Shown piece by piece: positions 1 through 6,063 of a stretch of 6,825 bases of DNA. The notes below the pieces were generated by a model that saw nothing but the letters and a program-made list of their open reading frames with translations, did no database searches and was not told the origin of the DNA. The position numbers were made by a program, and so were the translations under genes. Each line of letters opens with the position of its first letter. Position 1 is the first letter of the stretch. Origin of the DNA: Pseudomonadota bacterium (lineage in GTDB: Bacteria; Pseudomonadota; Alphaproteobacteria; Acetobacterales; Acetobacteraceae); contig JAKBCJ010000264.1 in assembly GCA_021807975.1 (NCBI GenBank), positions 1 through 6,825 on the forward strand, in the 5' to 3' direction.

Positions 1-40
1 ATCTGTCCAGGGGCGCCTCCGACGACGGCATGGTGGCCAT
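1..40 (-). CDS. Possible start of a downstream minus-strand gene (partial)
   Basis: Four bases beyond the TAA stop of the GT39 gene, reading on the minus strand, there is an ATG (40-38) and a second in-frame ATG (31-29). The frame is open to the window edge and reads MATMPSSEAPLDR. A GGGATGG stretch lies a few bases before the second ATG and could act as a weak ribosome-binding site. Thirteen codons are too few to identify a product. GT39 enzymes use polyprenyl-phosphate sugars made by GT2 (ArnC/DPM1-type) enzymes, and these are often neighbours, so a GT2 gene is a reasonable guess and nothing more. It could equally be non-coding. Confidence 0.27.
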   Translation of the reverse strand, partial: MATMPSSEAPLDR

Positions 41-44
41 CCCG

Positions 45-1508
45 TTATCGCGGCCGCAGGCTCTGCCCCCGCAACACCGTCAAAGTCCGCAGGACGCGGC
101 CGTCCAGAACCACCGAGACTGGCTGAAGGACCTCAACCGACGCAAACCAGGTTTTTGCTTCGGCTACCGAGCGTGGAGCCGGATCGACCGCCAGCACGAT
201 CGCATCCAGGCCGACAAACCTCCGAACTGGGTAAGCGAAGCCGAACTGACGCGAATCGGCATTCAGACACAGCATCGTCGTGTTTGGCCCCAGCGCATAT
301 CCGATCTTACCCGCATCCCGCCAGTTCAGCGCCGCGACCACCGCGCCCGGCGGCAGCAACCCCCGCGCCCGCAAGTCGTCCCGCACCGAGGTCCAGTCCA
401 GTCCCTCCGCGGTTGGGTCGGTTCGCATCGCCGCGGCCAGACGCCCCCCCAGCCAGTCGAACTGAATCTGTGTCGCCACGACCGCCACCGCTACCAGCAC
501 CAGCGCCGCGGACCCCGCCACCAGCCGCCGCACCCAAACCCGGTCGAGGCTCGCAGCGATCCGCTCGCCCAGCAGCGGGAACAGCATCAGGTAGCCGGGG
601 GCAGCCCAGTGATACAGAATCCGCTGGCTGGACCATGCTGAGATCAGCGCGAACACGGCGATGGGCGGCAACGCCAGACAGCACAGCAGGCGATGCCGCC
701 ACACGGCACCGCGCCGGAATCCCTGAGCCAGCAGAACCATCATCGGCAACCAGATCCAGGGCAGCACGAACAGCGCCTCGCCCCCCAGTGTCTGTAACGG
801 CATCCACGGCCGGAACCGGAACCCAAGTGCCCGGTCGCCCTGGAAGGCGAACGACGCCCATCCGTGCGCCGCATTCCAGACCGGTACCGGCGAGAACACC
901 AGAACCGCCAAAATCGCTGCCAGATACGGGTGCGGCCGCCACAACCAGCGCCGATGCGCCGGATCGGTCGCCAAAAACAGAAATGCACCTGCGATGGTCA
1001 GCGCGGCCGAGTATTTGGAAAACAACGCCAGTCCCGAACAAACTCCCGCCGCTGCCCACCAGCCCGCCGCCCGCCGCCCGCTGGCCGGCAAAGCGTGCAG
1101 CAGGCAGAGCACCCCCCCCAGCAATGCCGTATCCAACGGCCCATCCGGCAGCACCCAGTCCGCCGCGGTAACCCCGAATACCGGCGACACATTCAGCGCG
1201 ACAGCCGCCCAATAGCCCGCCCGCTTGCCGGCAATGACGCAGCCGATCCGCCAGACCAGGAATTGCGACAGCGCGAACAGCAGGATGAACGGCAGCCGTA
1301 CCGCGATGGGCGCCTCGGTCCCCAGCAGATACGCGGCTCCCCGGGACAGCCACCAACTTGCCGGCGGATGATCGAAATAGCCGAGACTCAGCACCCGCCC
1401 GGCTGTCACCATATAACTCTCATCGACCCCAAGTCCGGTTGTCGTGGCGAACGCCAGCCGGATCAGTGTCGTGATGGCGATCAGCCGAAGGATTGGAGAC
1501 AATTTCAT
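45..1508 (-). CDS. GT39 family (PMT/ArnT-like) integral-membrane glycosyltransferase
   Basis: This 487-residue membrane protein has about ten hydrophobic segments and the layout of GT-C fold enzymes of the PMT_2/ArnT type. Such enzymes move a sugar from a polyprenyl-phosphate donor to an acceptor on the periplasmic side. Visible signatures are Asp29-Glu30 just after the first membrane segment (the place of the catalytic acidic residue), FDHPP at 45-49, a TADWVLPDG stretch at 114-123, and FSKYSA in a later loop. The last 110 or so residues are more polar, include NWRDAGKIGYALG, and probably form the soluble C-terminal domain. Upstream in-frame ATGs would add 33 residues, but those codons are only the antisense of the zinc-ribbon gene, so the start at 1508 giving MKLSPILRL is preferred. 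Its ribosome-binding site is weak (AGAAG, 12 bases away). Donor and acceptor cannot be told from sequence; lipid A, O-antigen or another surface glycan are possible. Confidence 0.85.
   Translation of the reverse strand: MKLSPILRLIAITTLIRLAFATTTGLGVDESYMVTAGRVLSLGYFDHPPASWWLSRGAAYLLGTEAPIAVRLPFILLFALSQFLVWRIGCVIAGKRAGYWAAVALNVSPVFGVTAADWVLPDGPLDTALLGGVLCLLHALPASGRRAAGWWAAAGVCSGLALFSKYSAALTIAGAFLFLATDPAHRRWLWRPHPYLAAILAVLVFSPVPVWNAAHGWASFAFQGDRALGFRFRPWMPLQTLGGEALFVLPWIWLPMMVLLAQGFRRGAVWRHRLLCCLALPPIAVFALISAWSSQRILYHWAAPGYLMLFPLLGERIAASLDRVWVRRLVAGSAALVLVAVAVVATQIQFDWLGGRLAAAMRTDPTAEGLDWTSVRDDLRARGLLPPGAVVAALNWRDAGKIGYALGPNTTMLCLNADSRQFGFAYPVRRFVGLDAIVLAVDPAPRSVAEAKTWFASVEVLQPVSVVLDGRVLRTLTVLRGQSLRPR
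1495..1498 (+). promoter_or_regulatory. Shine-Dalgarno site of the zinc-ribbon gene
   Basis: GGAG lies eight bases before the ATG at 1507. It decides between this start and the upstream in-frame ATG at 1444. The site is inside the first codons of the opposite-strand GT39 gene, so these bases serve both genes. Confidence 0.6.
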
Positions 1509-1713
1509 GGAGTGCGGCTGCTTCTGTTGTCTGCAGACATTCACGGCTTCCGAGGTCATCGACTGGATCGACGACGGAGATACGCCACTATGCCCCTTCT
1601 GCGGCATCGCCGCCGTATTGCCGGGGGTGACCGACTTGGTGAAACTGTTCAGGTTGCGAGAACAACGCTTCGGCCCGGACAGCGGCGTGACGCCAGCGGG
1701 CAGAGAGGGTTAG
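1507..1713 (+). CDS. Small CxxC/CPxCG zinc-ribbon protein, uncharacterised
   Basis: This is a 68-residue soluble protein with two cysteine pairs, Cys5-x2-Cys8 and Cys29-Pro-Phe-Cys32-Gly, spaced as in a rubredoxin-like zinc ribbon. Between them is TFTASEVIDWIDDGDTPL. From memory this resembles a widespread family of short proteins, often labelled only 'cytoplasmic protein', with the pattern CxxC, E-[IV]-x-x-W-x-D, then T-x-x-CPxCG[IV]. The C-terminal part (LVKLFRLREQRF) matches the place of the family's usual final aromatic tail. Extra cysteines at 3 and 7 are notable. The start at 1507 is supported by GGAG at 1495-1498, eight bases before the ATG. An in-frame ATG at 1444 would add 21 residues that look like antisense of the GT39 gene. 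Zinc binding is inferred from the cysteines; no function is known to me. Confidence 0.8.
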   Translation: MECGCFCCLQTFTASEVIDWIDDGDTPLCPFCGIAAVLPGVTDLVKLFRLREQRFGPDSGVTPAGREG

Positions 1714-1791
1714 GGTCTGCCCCTATACCCTCCCGATGCGCTCTGCCGCGATAGTGTGACGGACCCGCAAAGGCAACGATTCACCGTCCCG

Positions 1792-1818
1792 CCGTCCCGC
1801 TGCGAACGAGCGGGGCGG
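1792..1818. terminator. GC-rich hairpin between convergent genes, possible terminator
   Basis: CCGTCCCGCT (1792-1801) and AGCGGGGCGG (1809-1818) form a 10-bp stem around a 7-base loop. On the plus-strand RNA the one imperfect pair is a G-U wobble; on the minus-strand RNA it is an A-C mismatch. It lies 9 bases past the end of the FAH hydrolase gene and about 80 bases past the end of the zinc-ribbon gene, where terminators would be expected. No U-run follows on either strand, so intrinsic termination is uncertain. The rest of 1714-1826 shows nothing else. Confidence 0.3.
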
Positions 1819-1826
1819 ACAAGCGA

Positions 1827-2672
1827 TCAGGCGGCGATAACCCGCTGCGTCTGAATCCCGAGGCCCTCGATCCCCAGCCGCATCACGTCGCCAACCTTCA
1901 GAAACACCGGCGTCGGCTTCATGCCTACACCGACTCCGGGAGGTGTGCCGGTGGCGATCACATCGCCAGGATGCAGGGTGATGAAATGGCTGACGTAGCT
2001 GACCAGCTTCCGCACCCCGAAAATCATCGTCTGGGTGGACCCATCCTGGAACCGCTTGCCGTTCACTTCCGTCCACAACGGCAGGTCCTGCGGGTCGCTG
2101 ACCTCATCCTTCGTCACCATCCACGGGCCGGTCGGGCCGAATGTGTCGCAGCCCTTGCCCTTATCCCAGGTGCCGCCGCGCTCCATCTGATATTCGCGCT
2201 CGCTGACGTCGTTGCAGACGCAGTAGCCGGCGACATAGTCCATGGACTCGTTTTCGGGGACATAGCGAGCGGTCTTGCCGATCACCACGCCCAGTTCCAC
2301 TTCCCAGTCCATTTTTACCGAACCGCGCGGCAGCTTCACATCGTCGTTTGGGCCGCTGAACGCGCTCAGCGACTTCATGAACACGATCGGTTCCTTCGGG
2401 ATCGGATTGCCGGTTTCCGCCGCATGGTCGGCGTAGTTCAGCCCGATGCAGACATAGTTCATCGGCCGAGCCACGCACGGGCCGATGCGTGGGTTGCCTT
2501 CCACCTTCGGCAGCTTCGTCGGGTCCACGCCGGCCAGCATCGCCAGCGATGTGTCAGACAGCGCGAACCCGTCGATATCGCGCACCAGCGCGCTCAGATC
2601 GCGGATCGACCCATCGTTGGCGAACATACCGGGCTTTTCGGCCCCGGCCGGACCGTAGCGTAACAGCTTCAT
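1827..2672 (-). CDS. FAH-family hydrolase, probable 2,4-diketo-3-deoxy-L-fuconate/L-rhamnonate hydrolase
   Basis: This 281-residue protein has the full fumarylacetoacetate hydrolase fold. A short N-terminal domain (MKLLRYGPAGAEKPGMF) is followed by GLNYADHAAE (77-86), the acidic metal-binding pair Glu124 and Glu126 in MDWEVELGVVIG, Asp155 in NDVSERE, DTFGPTGPW (176-184) and GDVIATGTPPGVG (235-247). Length and motifs are normal for the family. Automatic annotation often calls such proteins ureidoglycolate lyase. The SDR gene 21 bases upstream points instead to 2,4-diketo-3-deoxy-6-deoxyaldonate hydrolase, which splits its substrate to pyruvate and L-lactate in non-phosphorylative L-fucose (Xanthomonas) or L-rhamnose (Sphingomonas Lra6) breakdown. 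GGGGAG eight bases before the ATG supports the start. The fold is certain; the substrate is inferred from context and could be another acylpyruvate. Confidence 0.85.
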   Translation of the reverse strand: MKLLRYGPAGAEKPGMFANDGSIRDLSALVRDIDGFALSDTSLAMLAGVDPTKLPKVEGNPRIGPCVARPMNYVCIGLNYADHAAETGNPIPKEPIVFMKSLSAFSGPNDDVKLPRGSVKMDWEVELGVVIGKTARYVPENESMDYVAGYCVCNDVSEREYQMERGGTWDKGKGCDTFGPTGPWMVTKDEVSDPQDLPLWTEVNGKRFQDGSTQTMIFGVRKLVSYVSHFITLHPGDVIATGTPPGVGVGMKPTPVFLKVGDVMRLGIEGLGIQTQRVIAA

Positions 2673-2693
2673 AACAGGCTCTCCCCAAGCGAA

Positions 2694-3440
2694 TTAAAGC
2701 GTCAGGCCACCATCTATAACGATGGATTGGCCCGTAATGAACTGGGCGTCGTCGCCGGCCAGATACACCGCCAGCGCGGCGATTTCTTGCGGAGTCCCTA
2801 ACCGCCCCATCGGTTGCCGGGCGACGAAGGCGGCCCGCGCGGCATCGATCGACCCGGCGGCGGAGGCGTTGGCGGCGATCCGTTCGCCCAGACTGGGCGT
2901 TTCCACGGTGCCGGGGCACAGGCAGTTGCAGCGGATGCCCCGGGTCACATAGTCGGTGGCGACCGAACGGGTCATGCCGATGACGGCGGCCTTGGATGCA
3001 CTATAAATGAAGCGGTTCGGCACACCTTTCACGCTGGACGCGACCGAGGCCATGTTGACGATCGATCCGCTGCCCCTCTGCAACATGCCGGGCAGGAATG
3101 CCCGCATGGTGCGGAACATCGAGCGTGCGTTGAGATCGAATGCCAGCGACCAGTCGTCCTCGGTTGCGTCCATTAGCGTGCCCTGATGTACGATACCGGC
3201 GCAATTGAACAGGATATCGACGGGTCCCCCATCCCGCGCGGCTGCTTCGACCGCCGCGGCGTCCAGCACGTTCAGCGCCAGCGTGCTGATCGAGTCCGAC
3301 TCCAGTCCGGTCAGTTTTGCCGGATCGACATCCGTGGCGATAACCCGCGCACCCGCGGCCGCGAACGCCAGCACGGTTGCTCGGCCGATGCCTTGCCCCG
3401 AGGCGGTAACAAACGCTGTCTTTCCGGCCAATGATGCCAT
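2694..3440 (-). CDS. SDR dehydrogenase, probable 2-keto-3-deoxy-L-fuconate (or rhamnonate) 4-dehydrogenase
   Basis: This is a classical short-chain dehydrogenase of 248 residues. The cofactor loop is TASGQGIG (12-19), followed by Asp37 in IATD, which favours NAD+ over NADP+. Further motifs are FNCAG (78-82), Asn104, Ser132 in NMASVASS, the catalytic Tyr146 and Lys150 (YSASK), and CPGTVETPS. The stretches NMASVASSVKGV and GIRCNCLCPGTV closely match human DHRS6/BDH2 and its bacterial relatives, among them the Xanthomonas 2-keto-3-deoxy-L-fuconate dehydrogenase. The neighbouring FAH hydrolase supports a sugar-acid role over 3-hydroxybutyrate oxidation. An in-frame ATG at 3461 would add seven residues, but GGAGGAA seven bases before the ATG at 3440 fixes the shorter start. 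It is the first gene of the pair; the exact substrate is inferred. Confidence 0.85.
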   Translation of the reverse strand: MASLAGKTAFVTASGQGIGRATVLAFAAAGARVIATDVDPAKLTGLESDSISTLALNVLDAAAVEAAARDGGPVDILFNCAGIVHQGTLMDATEDDWSLAFDLNARSMFRTMRAFLPGMLQRGSGSIVNMASVASSVKGVPNRFIYSASKAAVIGMTRSVATDYVTRGIRCNCLCPGTVETPSLGERIAANASAAGSIDAARAAFVARQPMGRLGTPQEIAALAVYLAGDDAQFITGQSIVIDGGLTL

Positions 3441-3455
3441 CGGATACTTCCTCCG
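3441..3455 (-). promoter_or_regulatory. Strong Shine-Dalgarno site deciding the SDR start
   Basis: On the minus strand GGAGGAA precedes the ATG at 3440 by seven bases. It lies inside the seven extra codons of the longer alternative start at 3461, which is therefore unlikely. Confidence 0.7.
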
Positions 3456-4032
3456 CCGCATCTCTTGACGCGGAAGATGTCCGTTTAGGCTATTTCGTCG
3501 CCAAGGTCACCCGACCCAACAGCATACGCGATAAAGACCGAACCGTGCCGCCGGGGTGGCGGGGATCGAGCGGATCGCTGCTGAAAATCGAATATCCGGT
3601 AGCCCGCCGTGTGACGGTCTGTCGCCTGGCTTCGGGTTCGTCGTGCGTGCAGGCCGGCTGCAATCGATCAGCGCCTGGCATGTCCGCTCGCTGCGCCAGC
3701 CAACCCAAACAAATGGAGGTTATCAAGGGTCTCGTCCGATCCGGTCAGCGCCCGCCGTCCCACAGTTCTCGATCACGCACTCTCTGCCGATCCATCATAA
3801 CCCGCTCCGACAATATCGAGCGCTACCCGGCGTCGGTCCGCTACGAATAGGCCGATCGGCATGGGCAGACCGGCCAGTGGCGCTTGCGTGATGCAGCGAG
3901 GCTGGACGGCATGGGTCATTTGTCCCTGGCGCCTTCTGGCGAATGCGTAGCGCCGATCAGCGGGCAACGCTGTAAGAGCCGTTCGCTAACTCGTCGTAAC
4001 CAACCGATCCTCACGTTAGTGGGCGAAGCCAC

Positions 4033-4055
4033 ACGCGACCGGGACGCGGTCACGT
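4033..4055. repeat. Imperfect inverted repeat upstream of the lipid A operon
   Basis: ACGCGACCG (4033-4041) and CGGTCACGT (4047-4055) pair in eight of nine positions around a 5-base spacer. The repeat ends 72 bases before the DUF374 start codon. It could be a regulator-binding site or an RNA hairpin; no known operator matches it to my knowledge. Confidence 0.35.
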
Positions 4056-4107
4056 CAGTCAGGTGCCAACCCGGCGGTATCTCCGCACTTCCGTAACATC
4101 GCTCCGG

Positions 4108-4113
4108 TATGCT
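4108..4113 (+). promoter_or_regulatory. Possible -10 element of the lipid A operon
   Basis: TATGCT lies 14 bases before the ATG at 4128. If used, transcription would begin near 4120 and leave a leader of about eight bases. That would fit the absence of a Shine-Dalgarno site before this ATG. No good -35 box is found at the usual distance, so support is weak. Confidence 0.22.
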
Positions 4114-4127
4114 ACCCGGCCTTTGCT

Positions 4128-4802
4128 ATGAAATCCTTAATGCGAACCCCCCGGGTCCAGGCCATGCTAGCCGTTCTTTTGGGGCTGTACCTAGCATTCA
4201 CGCTCCGCACCACGCGCTGGGTTTTAGATGGACAGGATCATTTTGCCCCGCACGGGGCGGGCGCCCCGGCGATATTTGCCTTTTGGCATGAATTTCTGCC
4301 GCTTATGCCAGCGCTTTCCATCGTCGCGCGGCAGCTGCCATTTTATCGTCCAACGCCCATTCATACCCTGGTGAGCCAACACCGCGATGGCCGCTTTATC
4401 GGCACGGTCGTCAGCCGCTTCGGGATACAGCCAATCTTCGGCTCCTCGACGCGTGGGGGCGCCAGTGGCATGCGGGCCTTGCTGACAGTTCTGCGTCAGG
4501 GCCATCTTGTAGGCATAACGCCAGACGGACCCAAGGGACCGCGCCATCGGGCAGCGCCAGGCACGGCACAGCTCGCCGCGCTGTCGGGCGTTCCGGTTGT
4601 GCCCCTCGCGGCCCGCACACGCTTTAGCATTCAGCTTAACTCCTGGGACCGCATGCGGGTGCCGTTGCCATTCGGGCGCGGAGTGATTGTTTGCGGCCCG
4701 CCGATCTCCGTACCGCGTCATGAGTGGGGGGGCAGTCTGACGTCAATCGCAGAGGCGTTGACGGGGGCGGGTGAGCGGGCGGATCGGCTATCCCGCACGT
4801 GA
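4128..4802 (+). CDS. DUF374 lysophospholipid-acyltransferase-like protein
   Basis: This 224-residue protein belongs to the DUF374 branch of the acyltransferase superfamily. An N-terminal hydrophobic helix (about 10-26) probably anchors it to the inner membrane. Motifs in order are FWHEFLPL (52-59, with His54 at the active-site position), SQHRDG (83-88), FGSSTRGG (104-111) and ITPDGPKGPRH (130-140). All are typical of the family. It opens the operon, and its TGA overlaps the GTG of waaA. Such genes often sit beside waaA and lpxK in alphaproteobacteria. The epsilonproteobacterial secondary lipid A acyltransferase LpxJ is also a DUF374 protein, so acylation of lipid A or a precursor is a fair inference, not a demonstrated function. 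The start at 4128 lacks a clear ribosome-binding site, but the sequence from MKSLMRTPRVQ onward fits the family; Met5 or Met13 are less likely starts. Confidence 0.82.
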   Translation: MKSLMRTPRVQAMLAVLLGLYLAFTLRTTRWVLDGQDHFAPHGAGAPAIFAFWHEFLPLMPALSIVARQLPFYRPTPIHTLVSQHRDGRFIGTVVSRFGIQPIFGSSTRGGASGMRALLTVLRQGHLVGITPDGPKGPRHRAAPGTAQLAALSGVPVVPLAARTRFSIQLNSWDRMRVPLPFGRGVIVCGPPISVPRHEWGGSLTSIAEALTGAGERADRLSRT

Positions 4803-6061
4803 CCGGCCGTATTCTGGCAGCCTCTTGGGCAACGGCGGCAACACTGCTGAACCCTGCCCTAAGGCTCAATCTCCGTCTTCGTGCGGCCAAAGGCAAGGAA
4901 GTCACCGAACGTCTGCCAGAGCGCTTCGGGATAGATCCAACAACCCGTCCGGATGGGCCGCTGGTGTGGATGCACGCCGCCAGTGTCGGTGAGACGATGT
5001 CGGTGCTTCCCGTCCTGACCGCTCTGCGTCGGCGCACGAATGTGCTTTTGACTACCGGCACCGTCACGTCGCAGGCGCTTCTGGATCAGCGGCTGCCGGG
5101 CGACGACAGCGTCCTGCATAGATTCGCCCCGCTGGACGTGCCCCGCTGGGTCAATCGCTTCCTTGACCATTGGCGACCGGACGCCGCCTGCTTCATCGAA
5201 AGCGAACTCTGGCCCAATCAAATTGCTGCCTGTCGTGTTCGGGGTATCAAATTGATGCTGATGAATGCCCGCATGTCGGAATCCAGCTTTCGGCAGTGGC
5301 AGCGTGTCCCGCGGTTCGCCAGACGGGTGGTCGGCGCCTTCTCCATCATACAGGCGCGCGGCGAAATGGATGCCGAACGACTTCGTGTCTTGGGTGGCCG
5401 TCGGGTTGACAGCGTCGGCGATCTGAAATTCGGCGCCCCTCCGCTACCGGTGGATTTTGACGAATTGGAACGCCTGCAAGGCCTTTTGGCAGACCGCCCC
5501 GTGTGGATCGCTGCGAGTACACATCCCGGGGAAGAAGATCGGATCGTTACCGTTCATCGCATGGTCTCCCAACCGCATCCCGACCTGTTGACGATCATTG
5601 CTCCGCGTCATCCGGAGAGGGGGCCGGCCTTATCATCCGCGATCGGTGCCCCTCGGCGGGGTGCCGGAGAGGACCCCCCGGCCAAGGGTGGCATATGGAT
5701 CGCCGACACGATGGGCGAACTTGGATTGCTGTATCGCCTGGCCCAGATCGCATTCGTGGGTCGGAGCCTGATTCCGCCCGGCGGGGGCCAAAACCCGCTC
5801 GAACCAGCGAGGCTGGGGTGTGCTGTCTCCGTCGGGCCATTCACGGCGAATTTCGAGGACCACATCGCGTTGCTTCGGGCTGCCGACGGCCTCGCAATCG
5901 TTGCCGGCGAAGCCGAATTGGCGCGGTTCGTATGTGCCATGATCGAGAACCCGAAGCGCAGGGCAGGAATTGCCGACCGGGCCAAGGCAACTATATTGCG
6001 TCAGATGGATTTGCCGGAACGCAGCGCGGAGGCTTTGCTGTCCTTACTGCCGGGGCCTTGA
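4799..6061 (+). CDS. waaA: 3-deoxy-D-manno-octulosonic acid (Kdo) transferase
   Basis: WaaA (KdtA) transfers Kdo from CMP-Kdo to lipid IVA at the cytoplasmic face of the inner membrane, starting the LPS core. The 420-residue length is normal. A short hydrophobic N-terminus (about 4-21) fits a membrane anchor. Signatures are WMHAASVGE (57-65, Glu65 being the expected catalytic base), TTGTVTSQ (85-92), FIESELWPN (132-140), NARMS (156-160), GDLKFG, AASTHPGEE, APRHPER and GGGQNPLEPA followed by GPFTANFEDH. Most WaaA proteins have GGHNxxEP at the last site; here Gln replaces His. The GTG start at 4799 overlaps the stop of the preceding gene as GTGA, indicating translational coupling; there is no strong ribosome-binding site. 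Whether it adds one Kdo or more cannot be told from sequence. Confidence 0.95.
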   Translation: MTGRILAASWATAATLLNPALRLNLRLRAAKGKEVTERLPERFGIDPTTRPDGPLVWMHAASVGETMSVLPVLTALRRRTNVLLTTGTVTSQALLDQRLPGDDSVLHRFAPLDVPRWVNRFLDHWRPDAACFIESELWPNQIAACRVRGIKLMLMNARMSESSFRQWQRVPRFARRVVGAFSIIQARGEMDAERLRVLGGRRVDSVGDLKFGAPPLPVDFDELERLQGLLADRPVWIAASTHPGEEDRIVTVHRMVSQPHPDLLTIIAPRHPERGPALSSAIGAPRRGAGEDPPAKGGIWIADTMGELGLLYRLAQIAFVGRSLIPPGGGQNPLEPARLGCAVSVGPFTANFEDHIALLRAADGLAIVAGEAELARFVCAMIENPKRRAGIADRAKATILRQMDLPERSAEALLSLLPGP

Positions 6062-6063
6062 CG

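Larger units (their letters stand above)
3441..4127. other. Long non-coding gap between divergent operons
   Basis: These 687 bases separate the minus-strand SDR/FAH pair from the plus-strand lipid A operon. Several open frames of 60-140 codons cross it, but none has a recognisable motif, a plausible composition or a good ribosome-binding site, and they overlap one another. Promoters for both operons must lie here, yet I see no near-consensus -35/-10 pair pointing towards the SDR gene. No tRNA, direct-repeat array or recognisable gene remnant is visible. An unrecognised small RNA or a decayed gene cannot be excluded. Confidence 0.6.

Noticed and set aside
155..1171. 338-codon plus-strand frame opposite GT39
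   Set aside because: It is dominated by Pro, Ala, Arg and Ser, a typical antisense artefact, and has no domain. The GT39 frame has clear motifs.
307..1356. Long 349-codon minus-strand frame inside the GT39 gene
   Set aside because: It is a shifted frame of the GT39 gene, rich in Gly, Ala and Arg with no motif. GC-rich codon bias makes such long shadow frames common.
1509..1607. 33-residue N-terminal extension of GT39
   Set aside because: Its codons are the antisense of the zinc-ribbon gene, and its sequence is polar and unlike the membrane start of GT39 enzymes.
1971..2663. 230-codon plus-strand frame opposite the FAH hydrolase
   Set aside because: No recognisable motif; it lies fully antisense to a gene with complete catalytic motifs.
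3465..3491. TTGACG with TAGGCT as a plus-strand promoter
   Set aside because: The spacing is only 15 bases, the -10 match is poor, and it points away from the SDR gene into a stretch with no gene.
3431..3850. 139-codon plus-strand frame in the intergenic gap
   Set aside because: It begins inside the SDR start region, has a random-looking composition, no motif and no ribosome-binding site.
3982..4025. Interrupted inverted repeat TTCGC-TAAC ... GTTA-GCGAA
   Set aside because: The arms are short (4 and 5 bp), broken by a bulge and far apart; this is expected by chance.
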